64,000 nucleotides of DNA from Cyclobacteriaceae bacterium (GCA_028281285.1 JANQKF010000032.1:62001-126000), one strand, 5' to 3'. Counted from the first letter of the stretch, positions 53,216 to 63,115 are shown. The notes: a model not told the origin generated them from the letters alone. Numbers and translations are program-made.

Positions 53216-55826
53216 ATTCTATTCGGAGAGTCTCAACAGGGTTAGTTTTGGCCACCCGCAATGATTGAGCACTCACTGTGAGTAGAGCAATTACCCAGGA
53301 ACCAAATCCCACTATAACAAAGACCAGAATTCCAATATCAATTTTATAGGTATATCCATCCAGCCAACCCTGCATGATAAAATAGGTCACGGGAGCGGCA
53401 ATCAGAAATGCCAGAATCACCAAAAACGTGAACTTTCTGGATAAGATCATTACGATTTGACTTACTGAAGCTCCCAATACCTTTCGAATTCCCATTTCTT
53501 TCAATCGTTGACGAACAATGAAAGAAGCCAAACCGAACAGGCCCAAGGAAGCAATCACAATAGCAAGCACCGACAGAATACTGATCACCTTAGTAAGTTG
53601 TTGTTCGGATTTATACATCTGATCGATATGAGCATCCAGAAAACTAAACTGAAAAGGCCGGTTTGGAAAAAGATTGGTCCAAACTGCTTCGATCTGATCC
53701 AGCCCTGACTCCGTTTGATTCGCTTGAAGCCTCACATTTACCTCGCTCCAACCCCATGGTTGACGGCTCATAAAAAGCGGCTCGACCCTCAGATTTAACT
53801 TGTTATAGTTGAAATCTTTAGCGACACCAACGATCCTTCCTAATGTATCTGCACCACCAAAATGAAAAGGCATCCCTACCACATCATGGCCTCCAGCGCC
53901 CAATTCTTTGGCCAGAGTCTCGTTCACGATAAAACTTCTTCCCCGCATATCGTCAGCAAATTCATCACTCAATGCCCTTCCATCGATAATCTCCATATCG
54001 TAAAATTCGAAGAAGTTATGCTCTACTGATACGAATGAACTTGAACCTCTAATCAAAGCAGTGTCAGCCCGATACTCCATTCCGGTTTGATGCAGGTTAT
54101 TCCCTAACCGCTGAGATGTACTGGTTACTCCCATGACATACGATTGCTTCTCCAACTCACCTTTCAGCAAATCATATTTGTCGTTGGTATCGCCAAACAT
54201 GTCCAGAACGACAACCAGATCCTTGTCAAAGCCCAGATCAAGGGTTTGCATATGATTAAGTTGTCTGGTAGCCACGGATGTGCCTATAATGATGGTGATG
54301 GCAATAGCGTATTGAAAAACAACAAGCACATTTCTGAAAATTGACTTACCTCCGGATACACCGTTTCCTTTCAGTGCCAACACCGGGTTAAACCTAGACA
54401 TTACCAAAGCGGGATAAATACCAGACAAAAACCCAATAGCCAAAGTGACCAAGAGGATCGTAGCCAAATTAGAAGGTTCCAGATAGATGCCCAGATCCAA
54501 CGGGCGATCAATTATCTGTGATAATGCATCGATAGAAGCCAGACACATTCCAAAGCCAATGATCAAGGCCATTAATGAAAGAAGAACCGACTCCATAATA
54601 AACTGACGGGTAATCTGGCTTTTAAAGGCTCCAATAGACTTACGGACTCCGACTTCCCTGGACCTTGTAGCAGCTCTTGCGGTAGACAGGTTCATGAAAT
54701 TGATGCTGGCAATAAGCAAAACAAAGAATGCCAACATCAGAAACACATTAACTGAGCTTCTTGCAAATTTTTTGTGATTATTATAATCATGGGTTATGTC
54801 CATTGAACCCAAGTGCACATCCGTGAGGGGCTGTAAAAACAATTCGTAAAATTCAAGGATTCTTTCATTTGTATGACGAACCAAAAAGTCATCAAACTTT
54901 GACTCAAGAGCCGCAACATCAACCCCATTAGCCAATTGCACATAGGTGTTGAGGTAATTTGAACCCCATTGCTGTCTTCTTTCCGTATCCCACAATTGGA
55001 TGCTCATCAGGGCATCAAATTGGAGATGGGAATAGTCTGGGACATCCTCAAAAATGCCAACAACCTTATATTGATTGTCACTATCTGCAGATTCCAGAAC
55101 CTCACCAAGCGGGTTACGATCTCCAAAAATTCTCTTGGCAGTCGTTTGACTTAGGATGATATTGTTAGGGTCATTAAAGACTTCTCCTTTAACTCCATCA
55201 ATTAATGGGAAGTCGAACATGTTCAAAAAAGAAGTATCGACTCGAGCCAGTGTTTCGATATAATGTTGTTTGTCATCGAATTCAACCAAGGGTCGGTTAG
55301 AGAACGGCCAATAACGGCTAAAATTGACAACTTCAGGAAAATCCTCGTGCATGGCAGGCCCCATAGGAAACATAGTCAGGGCCACCTTTTGGGCAGAAAC
55401 GGCACCGAACGTCTGGACTTCATCCAAACGGTAAATGCTTGCTTTTTTCTCGTGAAAACCGTCAAAGCTTAACTCGTTGTTCACAAATAATAAGATGAGC
55501 AAACAAGAAGCCATGCCAACGGCAAGACCAAAAATATTAATGAAGGAATAGCCCTTGTGTTTCAAGAGGTTCCTTACTGCGATTTTGAAATAATTTTTAT
55601 ACATGACCAGTGGATTATAATAATTGAGTTTTCGTCTTAAATGAACGTTTCTTATTGACAGCAAGACGGTAACCAAATACTTCCGCCTTGCATATTTCAA
55701 ATTGACCTTTTCGATATTGTCGTGATAGATTTCAGTCAAATCACCATCAACATCATCAAAGAGCTCCTTTGTGATCAACCACTCTAATAACTTCCTAGCA
55801 TATTTCGGAGGGTTAAAGGTGCTCAT
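53214..55826 (-). CDS. prefix-domain FtsX/MacB-type ABC permease, PadR-linked
   Basis: 870 residues from ATG at 55826, which overlaps the PadR stop codon as ATGA; a longer frame to 55859 would lie inside padR. Residues 1-70 form a soluble permease prefix domain (PPKYARKLLEWLI, DDVDGDLTEIYHD, LLSIRNVHLRRK). The core then begins MYKNYFKIAVRNL with TM1 at about 97-118. The double-permease core has ELSFDGFHEKKASIYRL, REVGVRKSIGA, YPALVMSRFNP, FLDAHIDQMYKSEQQL and KEMGIRKVLGA, ending NPVETLRIE. The prefix domain distinguishes it from the array members at 1-29984. It is expected to act in the inner membrane with an ABC ATPase encoded elsewhere. Confidence 0.94.
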   Translation of the reverse strand: MSTFNPPKYARKLLEWLITKELFDDVDGDLTEIYHDNIEKVNLKYARRKYLVTVLLSIRNVHLRRKLNYYNPLVMYKNYFKIAVRNLLKHKGYSFINIFGLAVGMASCLLILLFVNNELSFDGFHEKKASIYRLDEVQTFGAVSAQKVALTMFPMGPAMHEDFPEVVNFSRYWPFSNRPLVEFDDKQHYIETLARVDTSFLNMFDFPLIDGVKGEVFNDPNNIILSQTTAKRIFGDRNPLGEVLESADSDNQYKVVGIFEDVPDYSHLQFDALMSIQLWDTERRQQWGSNYLNTYVQLANGVDVAALESKFDDFLVRHTNERILEFYELFLQPLTDVHLGSMDITHDYNNHKKFARSSVNVFLMLAFFVLLIASINFMNLSTARAATRSREVGVRKSIGAFKSQITRQFIMESVLLSLMALIIGFGMCLASIDALSQIIDRPLDLGIYLEPSNLATILLVTLAIGFLSGIYPALVMSRFNPVLALKGNGVSGGKSIFRNVLVVFQYAIAITIIIGTSVATRQLNHMQTLDLGFDKDLVVVLDMFGDTNDKYDLLKGELEKQSYVMGVTSTSQRLGNNLHQTGMEYRADTALIRGSSSFVSVEHNFFEFYDMEIIDGRALSDEFADDMRGRSFIVNETLAKELGAGGHDVVGMPFHFGGADTLGRIVGVAKDFNYNKLNLRVEPLFMSRQPWGWSEVNVRLQANQTESGLDQIEAVWTNLFPNRPFQFSFLDAHIDQMYKSEQQLTKVISILSVLAIVIASLGLFGLASFIVRQRLKEMGIRKVLGASVSQIVMILSRKFTFLVILAFLIAAPVTYFIMQGWLDGYTYKIDIGILVFVIVGFGSWVIALLTVSAQSLRVAKTNPVETLRIE

Positions 55827-56152
55827 GTATTGGCAGAAAGTTGTGGGAGAAGATTCCAAAAAGTCTCACGTGTATTTTTTGATTCCCTTAGCATATTCAA
55901 CCCGTAATTTGTCAGTTTAAATATCCTTTTATTCTTACCCCCTCTTTTGGCTACTGCCCCTCCACGATAAGATTCAAGTAATCCTTTATCTTCCATCCGA
56001 TAAAGTGCTGTATGAATGGCGGAAACATTTGCCTTTCTATTTACTTTTTCTTCAAGTTCGATTTGAATCGTTACCGCGTAAGCATTGTCACCTAATGAAG
56101 CGACTGCCAGCATGACCAATTCCTCAAATTCTCCTAGATGCATTCCTTTCAT
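55823..56152 (-). CDS. PadR-family transcriptional regulator
   Basis: 109 residues from ATG at 56152 (MKGMHLGEFEELVML); the frame is open further to 56197, but that extension lacks family similarity and would run through the upstream motif. The winged helix spans about 8-85: ELVMLAVASLGDNAYAVTIQIELEEK, NVSAIHTALYRMEDKGLL, GGKNKRIFKLTNYG. It is closely similar to the PadR protein at 62792-63115. Translation is coupled to the permease by an ATGA overlap, so it very likely controls that gene. It probably binds the repeats at 56174-56220. Confidence 0.93.
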   Translation of the reverse strand: MKGMHLGEFEELVMLAVASLGDNAYAVTIQIELEEKVNRKANVSAIHTALYRMEDKGLLESYRGGAVAKRGGKNKRIFKLTNYGLNMLRESKNTRETFWNLLPQLSANT

Positions 56153-56173
56153 AATGCTAAGGAAGCAATATTC

Positions 56174-56220
56174 ATAACATTTGTAAACTTTATACAAGTT
56201 ATTTTCATAACATTTGTAAA
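56174..56220. repeat. direct repeats upstream of PadR gene, candidate operator
   Basis: CATAACATTTGTAAA occurs twice, at 56173-56187 and 56206-56220, within an AT-rich 60-bp stretch upstream of the PadR start. TTTGTAAACTTTATAC at 56180-56195 recurs as TTTGTAAACATAATAC at 63139-63154 in front of the second PadR gene, at a similar distance from the start (28 and 24 nt). This fits a shared PadR operator or promoter element; the function is inferred. Confidence 0.5.
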
Positions 56221-56306
56221 TAAATTACTTCGATTTTGCCCATTGGTTACGAACGAAGAAAAATGTAAGGGGATGATAGTTTATTTGATCCTATATTTAT
56301 TCGCCC

Positions 56307-57104
56307 ATGAAGTACCAATTTGTGCCTCCATCGAACGACTTGTCTGTTTTTGTAAATGGATTCTGGCATGTTGATAGTGAAGGCGATAAAGAAATAAGGA
56401 GACAAAAGATTATTCCCGATGGGTTTCCGGAAGTCATCTTCCACTATGCTGACCCCTATCGCATTAACATTGGAGGAGACTGGGAAACTCAACCTAAATT
56501 CCTCTTAGCCGGACAAATCAAAAATCACTTTCACCTGGAGAACACTGGTAAGTCAGGAATGATCGGGATAAAGTTCCAACCTGCAGGGATCGCGCGGCTC
56601 TACGGAATTGATATGGGCAATCTTACCGACAAGGTAATCGCTCTGCCCGAAGAGATTCTGGATCAATTTTCTGACTTGACCCACAGAATGGGTCGGGAAG
56701 ACGTTATCAACCTTATTGAACAGAAGCTAGTTGAACACATAAAAAGAGCTAGCCCTTTTCTCAGACAGGTTGACAAAGCAATTGAGTTGATTCTGCTAAA
56801 AAAAGGCATGGTCAGCATATCCGAGCTTTGCACTGAGGCAGGTTGTAGCGAACGACAACTTGAGCGACAATTCAAAACGGACGTGGGTGTCAGCCCTAAA
56901 TTCTACTGTCGAATTATCAGGATCGGTCACATTTTCGAATTAATGCAAGAAGGTGACACAAGCTGGGCCGATCTTGTCTATCGTTCAGGCTTTTACGACC
57001 AATCACACTTTATTAAAAATTTCAAGGAATTTACCGGGGAAGACCCTTCTTCTTACGGTTTTGATGAAAGAAGCATGGCCAATTTCCACTTCAATAAGAG
57101 ATGA
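56307..57104 (+). CDS. AraC-family transcriptional regulator (DUF6597-type N-terminus)
   Basis: 265 residues. The N-terminal domain (1-150) begins KYQFVPPSNDLSVFVNGFWHV and has PDGFPEVIFHY and MIGIKFQPAGIARLYG, as in DUF6597 AraC proteins. The AraC helix-turn-helix pair (about 165-258) includes VSISELCTEAGCSERQLERQFKTDVGVSPKFYCRIIRI and WADLVYRSGFYDQSHFIKNFKEFTGEDPSSY. The inducer is unknown. It is divergent from the PadR gene across 154 bp, so the repeats at 56174 could influence both. A near-consensus -7 box TATATTTA lies at 56292-56299. Confidence 0.93.
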   Translation: MKYQFVPPSNDLSVFVNGFWHVDSEGDKEIRRQKIIPDGFPEVIFHYADPYRINIGGDWETQPKFLLAGQIKNHFHLENTGKSGMIGIKFQPAGIARLYGIDMGNLTDKVIALPEEILDQFSDLTHRMGREDVINLIEQKLVEHIKRASPFLRQVDKAIELILLKKGMVSISELCTEAGCSERQLERQFKTDVGVSPKFYCRIIRIGHIFELMQEGDTSWADLVYRSGFYDQSHFIKNFKEFTGEDPSSYGFDERSMANFHFNKR

Positions 57105-57117
57105 TGTCGGTTTTTTA

Positions 57118-57136
57118 CAATACGTCAATCGTATTG
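57118..57136. promoter_or_regulatory. small inverted repeat before the DUF6265-like gene
   Basis: CAATACG and CGTATTG flank a TCAAT centre, a perfect 7-bp inverted repeat 14 nt after the AraC-type gene and 28 nt before the next ATG. It has no following T run, so it is more likely a protein-binding site than a terminator. Confidence 0.35.
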
Positions 57137-57164
57137 ATAAATATATTGCTGCAAATTAAATAGA

Positions 57165-57632
57165 ATGAAAGCAGCGATCTTATTCCTAAGCTTATTCCTG
57201 TTTACCAGTATTCAGGATAAACCTTCTAAACAAACCAAAAGGGATTTCAAAAAACTGGAATGGATTCTATCAAAATGGGAGCGTACCAATGTGCAGCCCG
57301 GAACGACCGCCTTTGAATCTTGGCAAAAGAGCTCAAAATACGTCTACACGGGAATGGGAGTTACATTGAAGGGGTCTGATACGACCTTTGTTGAAAAACT
57401 TAGAATTGAAATTAAAGGAGATGCTATCTACTATGTGGCTGACGTAAAGCAAAACGCAGCTCCTACATATTTCAAAATGACTAAGATTTCCGAAAGCGGT
57501 TTTGTGAGCGAAAACCCGGATCATGATTTCCCAAAAATGATCAGTTATGAGTTGGAAGGCAACAATCTTACAGCTGTTATTTCCGATGGCGGAGACCAAA
57601 AAATGGGATTTCTCTTTGTTAAAGGCAAATAG
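57165..57632 (+). CDS. exported DUF6265-like protein
   Basis: 155 residues with a short signal peptide (MKAAILFLSLFLFTS). The mature part begins with a tryptophan-containing segment typical of small lipocalin-like beta-barrels in this family (FKKLEWILSKWERTNVQPGTTAFESW) and continues with alternating beta strands (YTGMGVTLKGSDTTFVEKLRIEIKGDAIYYVADV and NPDHDFPKMISYEL). Function is unknown. It follows the AraC-type regulator by 60 nt in the same direction. Confidence 0.8.
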   Translation: MKAAILFLSLFLFTSIQDKPSKQTKRDFKKLEWILSKWERTNVQPGTTAFESWQKSSKYVYTGMGVTLKGSDTTFVEKLRIEIKGDAIYYVADVKQNAAPTYFKMTKISESGFVSENPDHDFPKMISYELEGNNLTAVISDGGDQKMGFLFVKGK

Positions 57633-57677
57633 GCGATAGCTGCAACCTTTCGGGGGAAATACCTATCTACTTCACAG

Positions 57678-58820
57678 ATGGAAAGTGGTAGTCCCTCAAT
57701 CAATCTTATAGCGGTCGGCATTCTATTTGGAGCAGTTCAGGTACTATTCCTGATCGCTGTCATTTGCCTTAGAAAAGAGTATCGAAAACATCGCTACTTC
57801 GCCCTTTTTCTTATTGCCCTACTCATTAGTCAGGCCGAAGCATTCCTGAATCGTTCCGGCTTAATGGCTTCTACCCTTTTCTTTTTGAATGTCGCCACAC
57901 CATTTGTATTTCTTTTTGGTCCGCTCTTCTACTTGTACACTCGATCATTACTAAGATCACCTCTGAGCTTTAAGAGAAGTATGATCCACTACATCCCCTT
58001 TTTGGCTTATTTTGGTTATTCCTTTTTCTTTTTTCTTCAGCCTGAGGCGTATAAATACAATGCCTTTGTTGAGAGCTTCCACCCTCACCTTCCATTGATT
58101 CCGGTGGAGTCGCCATTCTCAGCCGATCCTTGGAATCTTCAAGGTATTGTAGTGGTAGAATTGCTCGCATTACACATGCTAGTGTACGGGATGGTTACCT
58201 TGCGAAATCTTCTGAGATTGAAGAAGAAACAAAAGAAAATTGATTTATCGTGGCTCCTCTTTGGCAATGTTTCGCTTGTAGCGGGCAGCCTGATCTTACT
58301 GTTAAGCCAAGGCGGAGTAATTAATGGAAATCAGATATTTCAAACACTAATCCCCAACTTTTCGGCCGATTTATTTCCTACTATAGCAACCTATGCCATT
58401 TCCATTTACTTGCTTAAAAATGGATTTCCATCAGAAATCAGATTGCGAAAATACTATAAGTCAGGGGTTTCGAAAGAGCTTAGAAACAGTCAACTTGACA
58501 AGGTGATAAGTGTCATTGAGGAAAACAAATTGTATGCGAGTCCCAATTTCTCTTTGAAATTATTGTCCGAGTCCACAGGGCTTAGTACGCATCACATTTC
58601 CGAAGTTTTGAATGAAGGCCTTGGGCTCACATTTTTCGAATTGACAAACAAGTATCGTATTGAAGAGGCCAAGAAGCGTTTGGCAACATCGCACGATTAT
58701 ATCAAAATGGAACAGTTGGCCTATGACCTGGGCTATAAATCGAAGTCGACTTTTTTCACCGCCTTCAAAAAAGCCACACAAGTCACTCCCTTAAAATTTC
58801 AGCAAAACTCAGCTGCTTGA
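57678..58820 (+). CDS. membrane-anchored AraC-type HTH regulator
   Basis: 380 residues. Seven or eight TM helices fill residues 1-250 (for example AVGILFGAVQVLFLIAVICL, MIHYIPFLAYFGYSFFFFL and LFGNVSLVAGSLILLLS). A cytoplasmic AraC-type domain (about 275-378) follows, with FSLKLLSESTGLSTHHISEVLNEGLGLTFFELTNKYRIEEAKKRL and MEQLAYDLGYKSKSTFFTAFKKATQVTPLKF. Membrane-embedded AraC regulators of this layout are common in Bacteroidota. Signal and targets are unknown. The only close neighbour downstream is the S41 peptidase, about 86 nt away. Confidence 0.92.
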   Translation: MESGSPSINLIAVGILFGAVQVLFLIAVICLRKEYRKHRYFALFLIALLISQAEAFLNRSGLMASTLFFLNVATPFVFLFGPLFYLYTRSLLRSPLSFKRSMIHYIPFLAYFGYSFFFFLQPEAYKYNAFVESFHPHLPLIPVESPFSADPWNLQGIVVVELLALHMLVYGMVTLRNLLRLKKKQKKIDLSWLLFGNVSLVAGSLILLLSQGGVINGNQIFQTLIPNFSADLFPTIATYAISIYLLKNGFPSEIRLRKYYKSGVSKELRNSQLDKVISVIEENKLYASPNFSLKLLSESTGLSTHHISEVLNEGLGLTFFELTNKYRIEEAKKRLATSHDYIKMEQLAYDLGYKSKSTFFTAFKKATQVTPLKFQQNSAA

Positions 58821-58906
58821 GTTTTTTCCGTTCGGTTCGAACTCATCTTTTTCTTAAGTGGTGAGGTTCGATTCTGTATTCACGTATGATTGAAAAAACT
58901 CAAACG

Positions 58907-60175
58907 ATGAAACTCAAGTATATTTTCATTCTTCTTCTCTGCTCCGCAAAGATTTTTTCATGGCAAAGTCCAATAGACACCATGTCTGCCCAACATTGGG
59001 TGAATGATTTAGATTACCTGAACAAGAGAATCCAGGAAGAATTTGTCTCTTTTGATACTACCGTGAAACAACGTTTTAATGATGGAATTCAAGTATTGAA
59101 AAATGAATTACAACTGGAATCAGGACCTATAGACAGTAACAATATCTCCTTTCGAATCATGCAACTTATGGCTGGCTTAAAAGATGGTCATACAGAATTG
59201 CAGGTTTTTGGCAGTGACCTGAAATTCAAACGACTACCTCTTATACTCTATTATTTTGAAGAAGGTCTATACCTATTAGGTGCACACGAAGAATTCAAAG
59301 AACACATAGGTAAAAAGGTGAGATCGATTGGAGGAATTAGTACAAGCCAATTTCTCCCCCGTCTTCAAAACCTGATCGCTCATGATAATGAATACGAACT
59401 GCTGCATTCCCTCCCTTCTTATTTGATCCTGCCCCGTGCCATGAAATTTATGGGACTTACCAATAGCATCGATCGAGTTCAGTATGAATTCGAAAGTGAT
59501 GATGGAAAAACAGAACTTGTGAATATTAGAGCATTGACAATTGATGACTATGTCAATGGCAATTGGATTAGATATCGAACCATGCACAAGGTCGAACTTC
59601 CCCTTTCGTCATCGGAAGACCCAAGGTGGTATTGGTATAAGTATCTTGAGGAAGACAGTACCATGTATTTCTACTATGGTGTTGTCAATAATCAAAAAGG
59701 TCAAACTACCCTAAGGAGGGCCGTACGTGCCATGTTCAAGGAAATGGATGAGAAGAAACCAAAAAAATTCATCATCGATCTGAGAAGGAACCGAGGTGGA
59801 AACTACAACTACAGTCGCCATTTACTGCAGGGAATCAAAGAACGAGACTGGCTAAACCAAAAGGGTAAGATCTATGCGATATCGGGTAGAACCACGTTCT
59901 CAGCAGCCATGGTCACTTCAATTTGGCTAAAACGCGATACTAACACCATTCTTGTCGGAGAACCATCAAGAGGACATCCCAATAAAACGAGCAATGTGGA
60001 GCACTTCAAATTGCCAAATTCAAGGCTGAGAATTGAATATACCACTCGCATAAAGCGTCACTGGGCCGAGCTTGGGCTAGCCGATCATGTGCCCCTGGAT
60101 GTTGAACTCCCTGTTAAATTTGCCGACTACAAGAATGGGAATGATAATGTCCTCCAATACATCAGAAATAAATAA
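58907..60175 (+). CDS. S41-family (C-terminal processing-like) peptidase
   Basis: 422 residues from ATG at 58907 (MKLKYIFILLLCSAKIFSW, a signal peptide); ATG at 58886 is in frame but would add a hydrophilic extension. The N-terminal helical part (25-100) has MAGLKDGHTELQV. The catalytic core includes DLRRNRGGNYNYSRHLL at about 291-307 and ISGRTTFSAAMVTSIWLKRDTNTILVGEPSRG, where Ser332 is the likely nucleophile. A usual catalytic Lys four residues after it is not obvious (the residue there is Thr-rich), so activity should not be assumed. It is predicted periplasmic. The terminator at 60174 overlaps its stop codon. Confidence 0.88.
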   Translation: MKLKYIFILLLCSAKIFSWQSPIDTMSAQHWVNDLDYLNKRIQEEFVSFDTTVKQRFNDGIQVLKNELQLESGPIDSNNISFRIMQLMAGLKDGHTELQVFGSDLKFKRLPLILYYFEEGLYLLGAHEEFKEHIGKKVRSIGGISTSQFLPRLQNLIAHDNEYELLHSLPSYLILPRAMKFMGLTNSIDRVQYEFESDDGKTELVNIRALTIDDYVNGNWIRYRTMHKVELPLSSSEDPRWYWYKYLEEDSTMYFYYGVVNNQKGQTTLRRAVRAMFKEMDEKKPKKFIIDLRRNRGGNYNYSRHLLQGIKERDWLNQKGKIYAISGRTTFSAAMVTSIWLKRDTNTILVGEPSRGHPNKTSNVEHFKLPNSRLRIEYTTRIKRHWAELGLADHVPLDVELPVKFADYKNGNDNVLQYIRNK

Positions 60176-60194
60176 AGGGGTTAGTACCCCTTTT
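60174..60194. terminator. bidirectional terminator between S41 peptidase and permease
   Basis: AAAGGGG and CCCCTTT pair around a TTAGTA loop, with A-rich sequence on the left and T-rich on the right. It ends both the plus-strand peptidase (stop 60173-60175) and the minus-strand permease (stop 60197). Confidence 0.75.
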
Positions 60195-60196
60195 AT

Positions 60197-62791
60197 TTAC
60201 TCCGTTCTTAAAGCCTTCACGGGATTGGCTCGTGCAGCCTTAATGGTTTGAAAACTTATGGTCAAAGAGGTGATGAGTGCAGTAATCAAGATAGCTAAGG
60301 CGAATGGACTCATTCCTAAATCGATCCGATAGGCAAACCCTTGCAACCAGGCATTCATCATGGTATAGCTCACCGGGATTGCAATCAAAAGCGCTATCAG
60401 GAGAGTAATTCCAAACCTCCTATTAATTAAATAGATCACGGCCGACTCTTTAGCTCCTAACACCTTTCTTATGCCAACCTCTTTAATCTTTTGCTGTACT
60501 GTATAAGACGTCAAACCATAAAGTCCGAAGCACGAAATTAGAATACTGATCACAGCAAAGATGGAAATGGCTTTGAAGACATTGTTTTCAGAATCGTATC
60601 GTGCCTTCAGGTCCTCTTCCAAAAACGAGTAGACCAATGGTTCACGATTCTCAAACTTTTCCCAGGTCCTTTCCAATGCTCCAATAACCTCCTTCACATT
60701 GTCTGGTCGGGTTTTTAAAGCAAGACTGTATGGTCGTGAGGTCATTTCCATCACTATGGGCTCAACTTCCCTATGCAAGGACCGAAAATTAAAATCTTTG
60801 ACCACGCCAATGATAGTCAAGGCTGGGTCATCTCCTCCTTGTCCGAGTTGACGGCCTATTGGCTGATCCCACCCTAGCTTCTCCATCATGGTTTCATTTA
60901 TCACGGCTGTGGTCAAATCAGAAGATATATTACGATCAAATCCCCTGCCTTGAACTATCTCCATTTGGTAGAATTTGAGAAATCTGTCGTCTATACTGAA
61001 AGTTCTGGCCTCAACTTCCTTTTCCCTGATCCCATCTGGGTAATAGCTATTTGACGCGTTACTCCACTTTGGCGTTTGCTGGCTTAGTGCATAATCAGTT
61101 ATACTATTGTCCTTGACCAACTCATTAATAAATGGCTCATGATTGTAGTAAATAGCATCACTGAATTGAGTCATTAATACGTTCTCTTTCTCGTAACCAA
61201 GGTTTTTGTTGTTCATAAACGCAGTCTGTCTGGAAATGAAGATGGTGCAAACGATCATCACAATGGTAATAACGAATTGGAAGGTGATCAATACTTGTCT
61301 CGGTCCGTTCCCAAAAGATTTTCCGGAAATGCTCCCCTTCAATACCTGTACAGGCTTGAAGCCAGACATTATCATAGCAGGATAAATTCCCGAAGCAACA
61401 GCAATAAGAAGAATGATGATCAGCGTCAGTATTACCAATGAAGATGAAATGTCGGTTAATAAGATATTTCTTCCTGTAAACTCATTGAAAAAAGGTAAAG
61501 CCGTTTTGACCAAAAACGCCCCAATTAAACTTGCCAAAAACACCAGAATAAATGATTCCAGCAGATGTTGGATAACAATCTGTCTCTTCAATGCTCCAAC
61601 TACTTTTCTGATACCAATCTCTTTGGCCCTTGAAGCAGCTTTTGAGGTGCTGATATTGACATAGTTGAATACAGCAATCAAAAGGATCGCCAGTGCTATT
61701 GAAGACAGTATGTACAAAAACTTGGTCCCTGACATTGCCGGACTAAACTGTACGTCAGCTGATCCCAGATAAACCTGCTCGAAGGGTTGCAAATAAAAGT
61801 CATACATCTCTGCTCTTTCCGGTATATTCTTCTCCTCAAATGCGGGCAGTTTGCTGTCCACAGATGCAGGAGAAGCCGAGGGCTCTAACATTAAATAAGT
61901 TGCTAAACCTTGAGTGTACCAATTATTCATCCAACCAATTGAAAGTGGTCCGCGATCAGGAACAGTTGAGATCCAGGAGGTAAGCATTTCAAATTGGATA
62001 TGGGAGTTCTTGGGACAATTGGCTGCAATACCTGTAACGGTATAATTCAGACCCCGAATGCCCACAATCGACTTTCCTATCGGATCCTCATTTTTGAAAA
62101 GTGCAGTGGCAACCCTTTCCGTTAATACCACTGACATTGGTAGTTTAAGAACCTCTTCAGGGTTACCTCTTTTTAGTTCGAAGTCAAAAACTTCAAAGAA
62201 ATTGTCATCCACATATAGGGCGCCATTTACTTTGAAATTAGTCTCCTTATAATTCAGAGTGGTTCGACTCCTTTGACTTACTCTGACTACCTCACTGACT
62301 TCCGGGAATTCTTCTGCCAGGGAGGGGCCAAAAAGCCCCGAACTCTCAGCATTCTTAGTAATCTTCCCGTCCCTGTCTACCAATTTGTTCAATCGATAAA
62401 TCCGAGGTCCATTTTCATGAAAGTTATCATAAGATAACTCCTGCTGCACAAAAAGAGTGATCAGCATCACACTAGCCAGGCCGATGGATAGACTAATTGT
62501 ATTCGCAAGAGTGTAGAATTTGTGCTTTAGGATGTTCCTGTAAGCAATTTTAAAGTAGTTCTTAAACATAGCTGTTGAATTTTGAGTACGGTAATTTCTT
62601 CTGAGAGGAACATTTCTTAGAGATAACACCACGTCCTTATAGAAATACAGGCTGGCGATCAGAAGTCCTTTGGAATCTAGCCTTGCTCTATAAAGTTCCA
62701 GCAAGTCTCCATGAACCTCATCAAAAATGGCTTCTGAAATAAACCATTTGAGCAGGCCTGAAGCTATTTTAGGTGGTTTAGGCTCTTCCAT
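60197..62791 (-). CDS. prefix-domain FtsX/MacB-type ABC permease, PadR-linked (second copy)
   Basis: 864 residues starting directly after the PadR stop. The prefix domain (1-72) reads PPKIASGLLKWFI, DEVHGDLLELYRARL and VVLSLRNVPLRRN, clearly homologous to that of 53214-55826. The core starts MFKNYFKIAYRNI, with TM1 at about 96-116. Family landmarks are QELSYDNFHENGPRIYRL, KNEDPIGKS, NSHIQFEML, KEIGIRKVVGA, YPAMIMSGFKPVQ, VVKDFNFRSLHRE, FLEEDLKARYDSENNV and KEVGIRKVLGA, ending NPVKALRTE. The C-terminal LRTE is shared with the partial gene at the right edge, suggesting those two are closest relatives. Confidence 0.94.
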   Translation of the reverse strand: MEEPKPPKIASGLLKWFISEAIFDEVHGDLLELYRARLDSKGLLIASLYFYKDVVLSLRNVPLRRNYRTQNSTAMFKNYFKIAYRNILKHKFYTLANTISLSIGLASVMLITLFVQQELSYDNFHENGPRIYRLNKLVDRDGKITKNAESSGLFGPSLAEEFPEVSEVVRVSQRSRTTLNYKETNFKVNGALYVDDNFFEVFDFELKRGNPEEVLKLPMSVVLTERVATALFKNEDPIGKSIVGIRGLNYTVTGIAANCPKNSHIQFEMLTSWISTVPDRGPLSIGWMNNWYTQGLATYLMLEPSASPASVDSKLPAFEEKNIPERAEMYDFYLQPFEQVYLGSADVQFSPAMSGTKFLYILSSIALAILLIAVFNYVNISTSKAASRAKEIGIRKVVGALKRQIVIQHLLESFILVFLASLIGAFLVKTALPFFNEFTGRNILLTDISSSLVILTLIIILLIAVASGIYPAMIMSGFKPVQVLKGSISGKSFGNGPRQVLITFQFVITIVMIVCTIFISRQTAFMNNKNLGYEKENVLMTQFSDAIYYNHEPFINELVKDNSITDYALSQQTPKWSNASNSYYPDGIREKEVEARTFSIDDRFLKFYQMEIVQGRGFDRNISSDLTTAVINETMMEKLGWDQPIGRQLGQGGDDPALTIIGVVKDFNFRSLHREVEPIVMEMTSRPYSLALKTRPDNVKEVIGALERTWEKFENREPLVYSFLEEDLKARYDSENNVFKAISIFAVISILISCFGLYGLTSYTVQQKIKEVGIRKVLGAKESAVIYLINRRFGITLLIALLIAIPVSYTMMNAWLQGFAYRIDLGMSPFALAILITALITSLTISFQTIKAARANPVKALRTE

Positions 62792-63115
62792 CTACTTTGA
62801 TAATTCAGGGATTAGACCTCTGAAGGTGTTGCGCAATTCTTCAGTTTCGCGAAGGGTTTTAAAACCAAACGCTGTGACTTTGAAGAACCGCTTGCTTTTA
62901 CCACCCCTGGTATTTGTCGCTCCTCCTATTTCAGATTTAAGAAGTCCCTTGTCTTCTAGTCGATATAATGTGGAATGCACCGCACTGATGTTTGCCTTAC
63001 GTTTCGCCTTTTCCTCCAATTCGGCTTTTACCGAAACTGCATAAGCATTTTCACCCAATGAAGCCACCACCAATAACAGGAGCTCTTCGAACTCTCCCAG
63101 ATGATTTCTTTTCAT
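62792..63115 (-). CDS. PadR-family transcriptional regulator (second copy)
   Basis: 107 residues, start MKRNHLGEFEELLLL. The winged helix has VVASLGENAYAVSVKAELEEKAKRKANISAVHSTLYRLEDKGLL and GGKSKRFFKVTAFG. It is similar to 55823-56152 along its whole length, including the HLGEFEEL opening. It is immediately followed by the prefix-domain permease gene and should repress it. Its own upstream region carries a 9-bp inverted repeat at 63123-63156 and the TTTGTAAAC motif shared with the other PadR gene. Confidence 0.93.
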   Translation of the reverse strand: MKRNHLGEFEELLLLVVASLGENAYAVSVKAELEEKAKRKANISAVHSTLYRLEDKGLLKSEIGGATNTRGGKSKRFFKVTAFGFKTLRETEELRNTFRGLIPELSK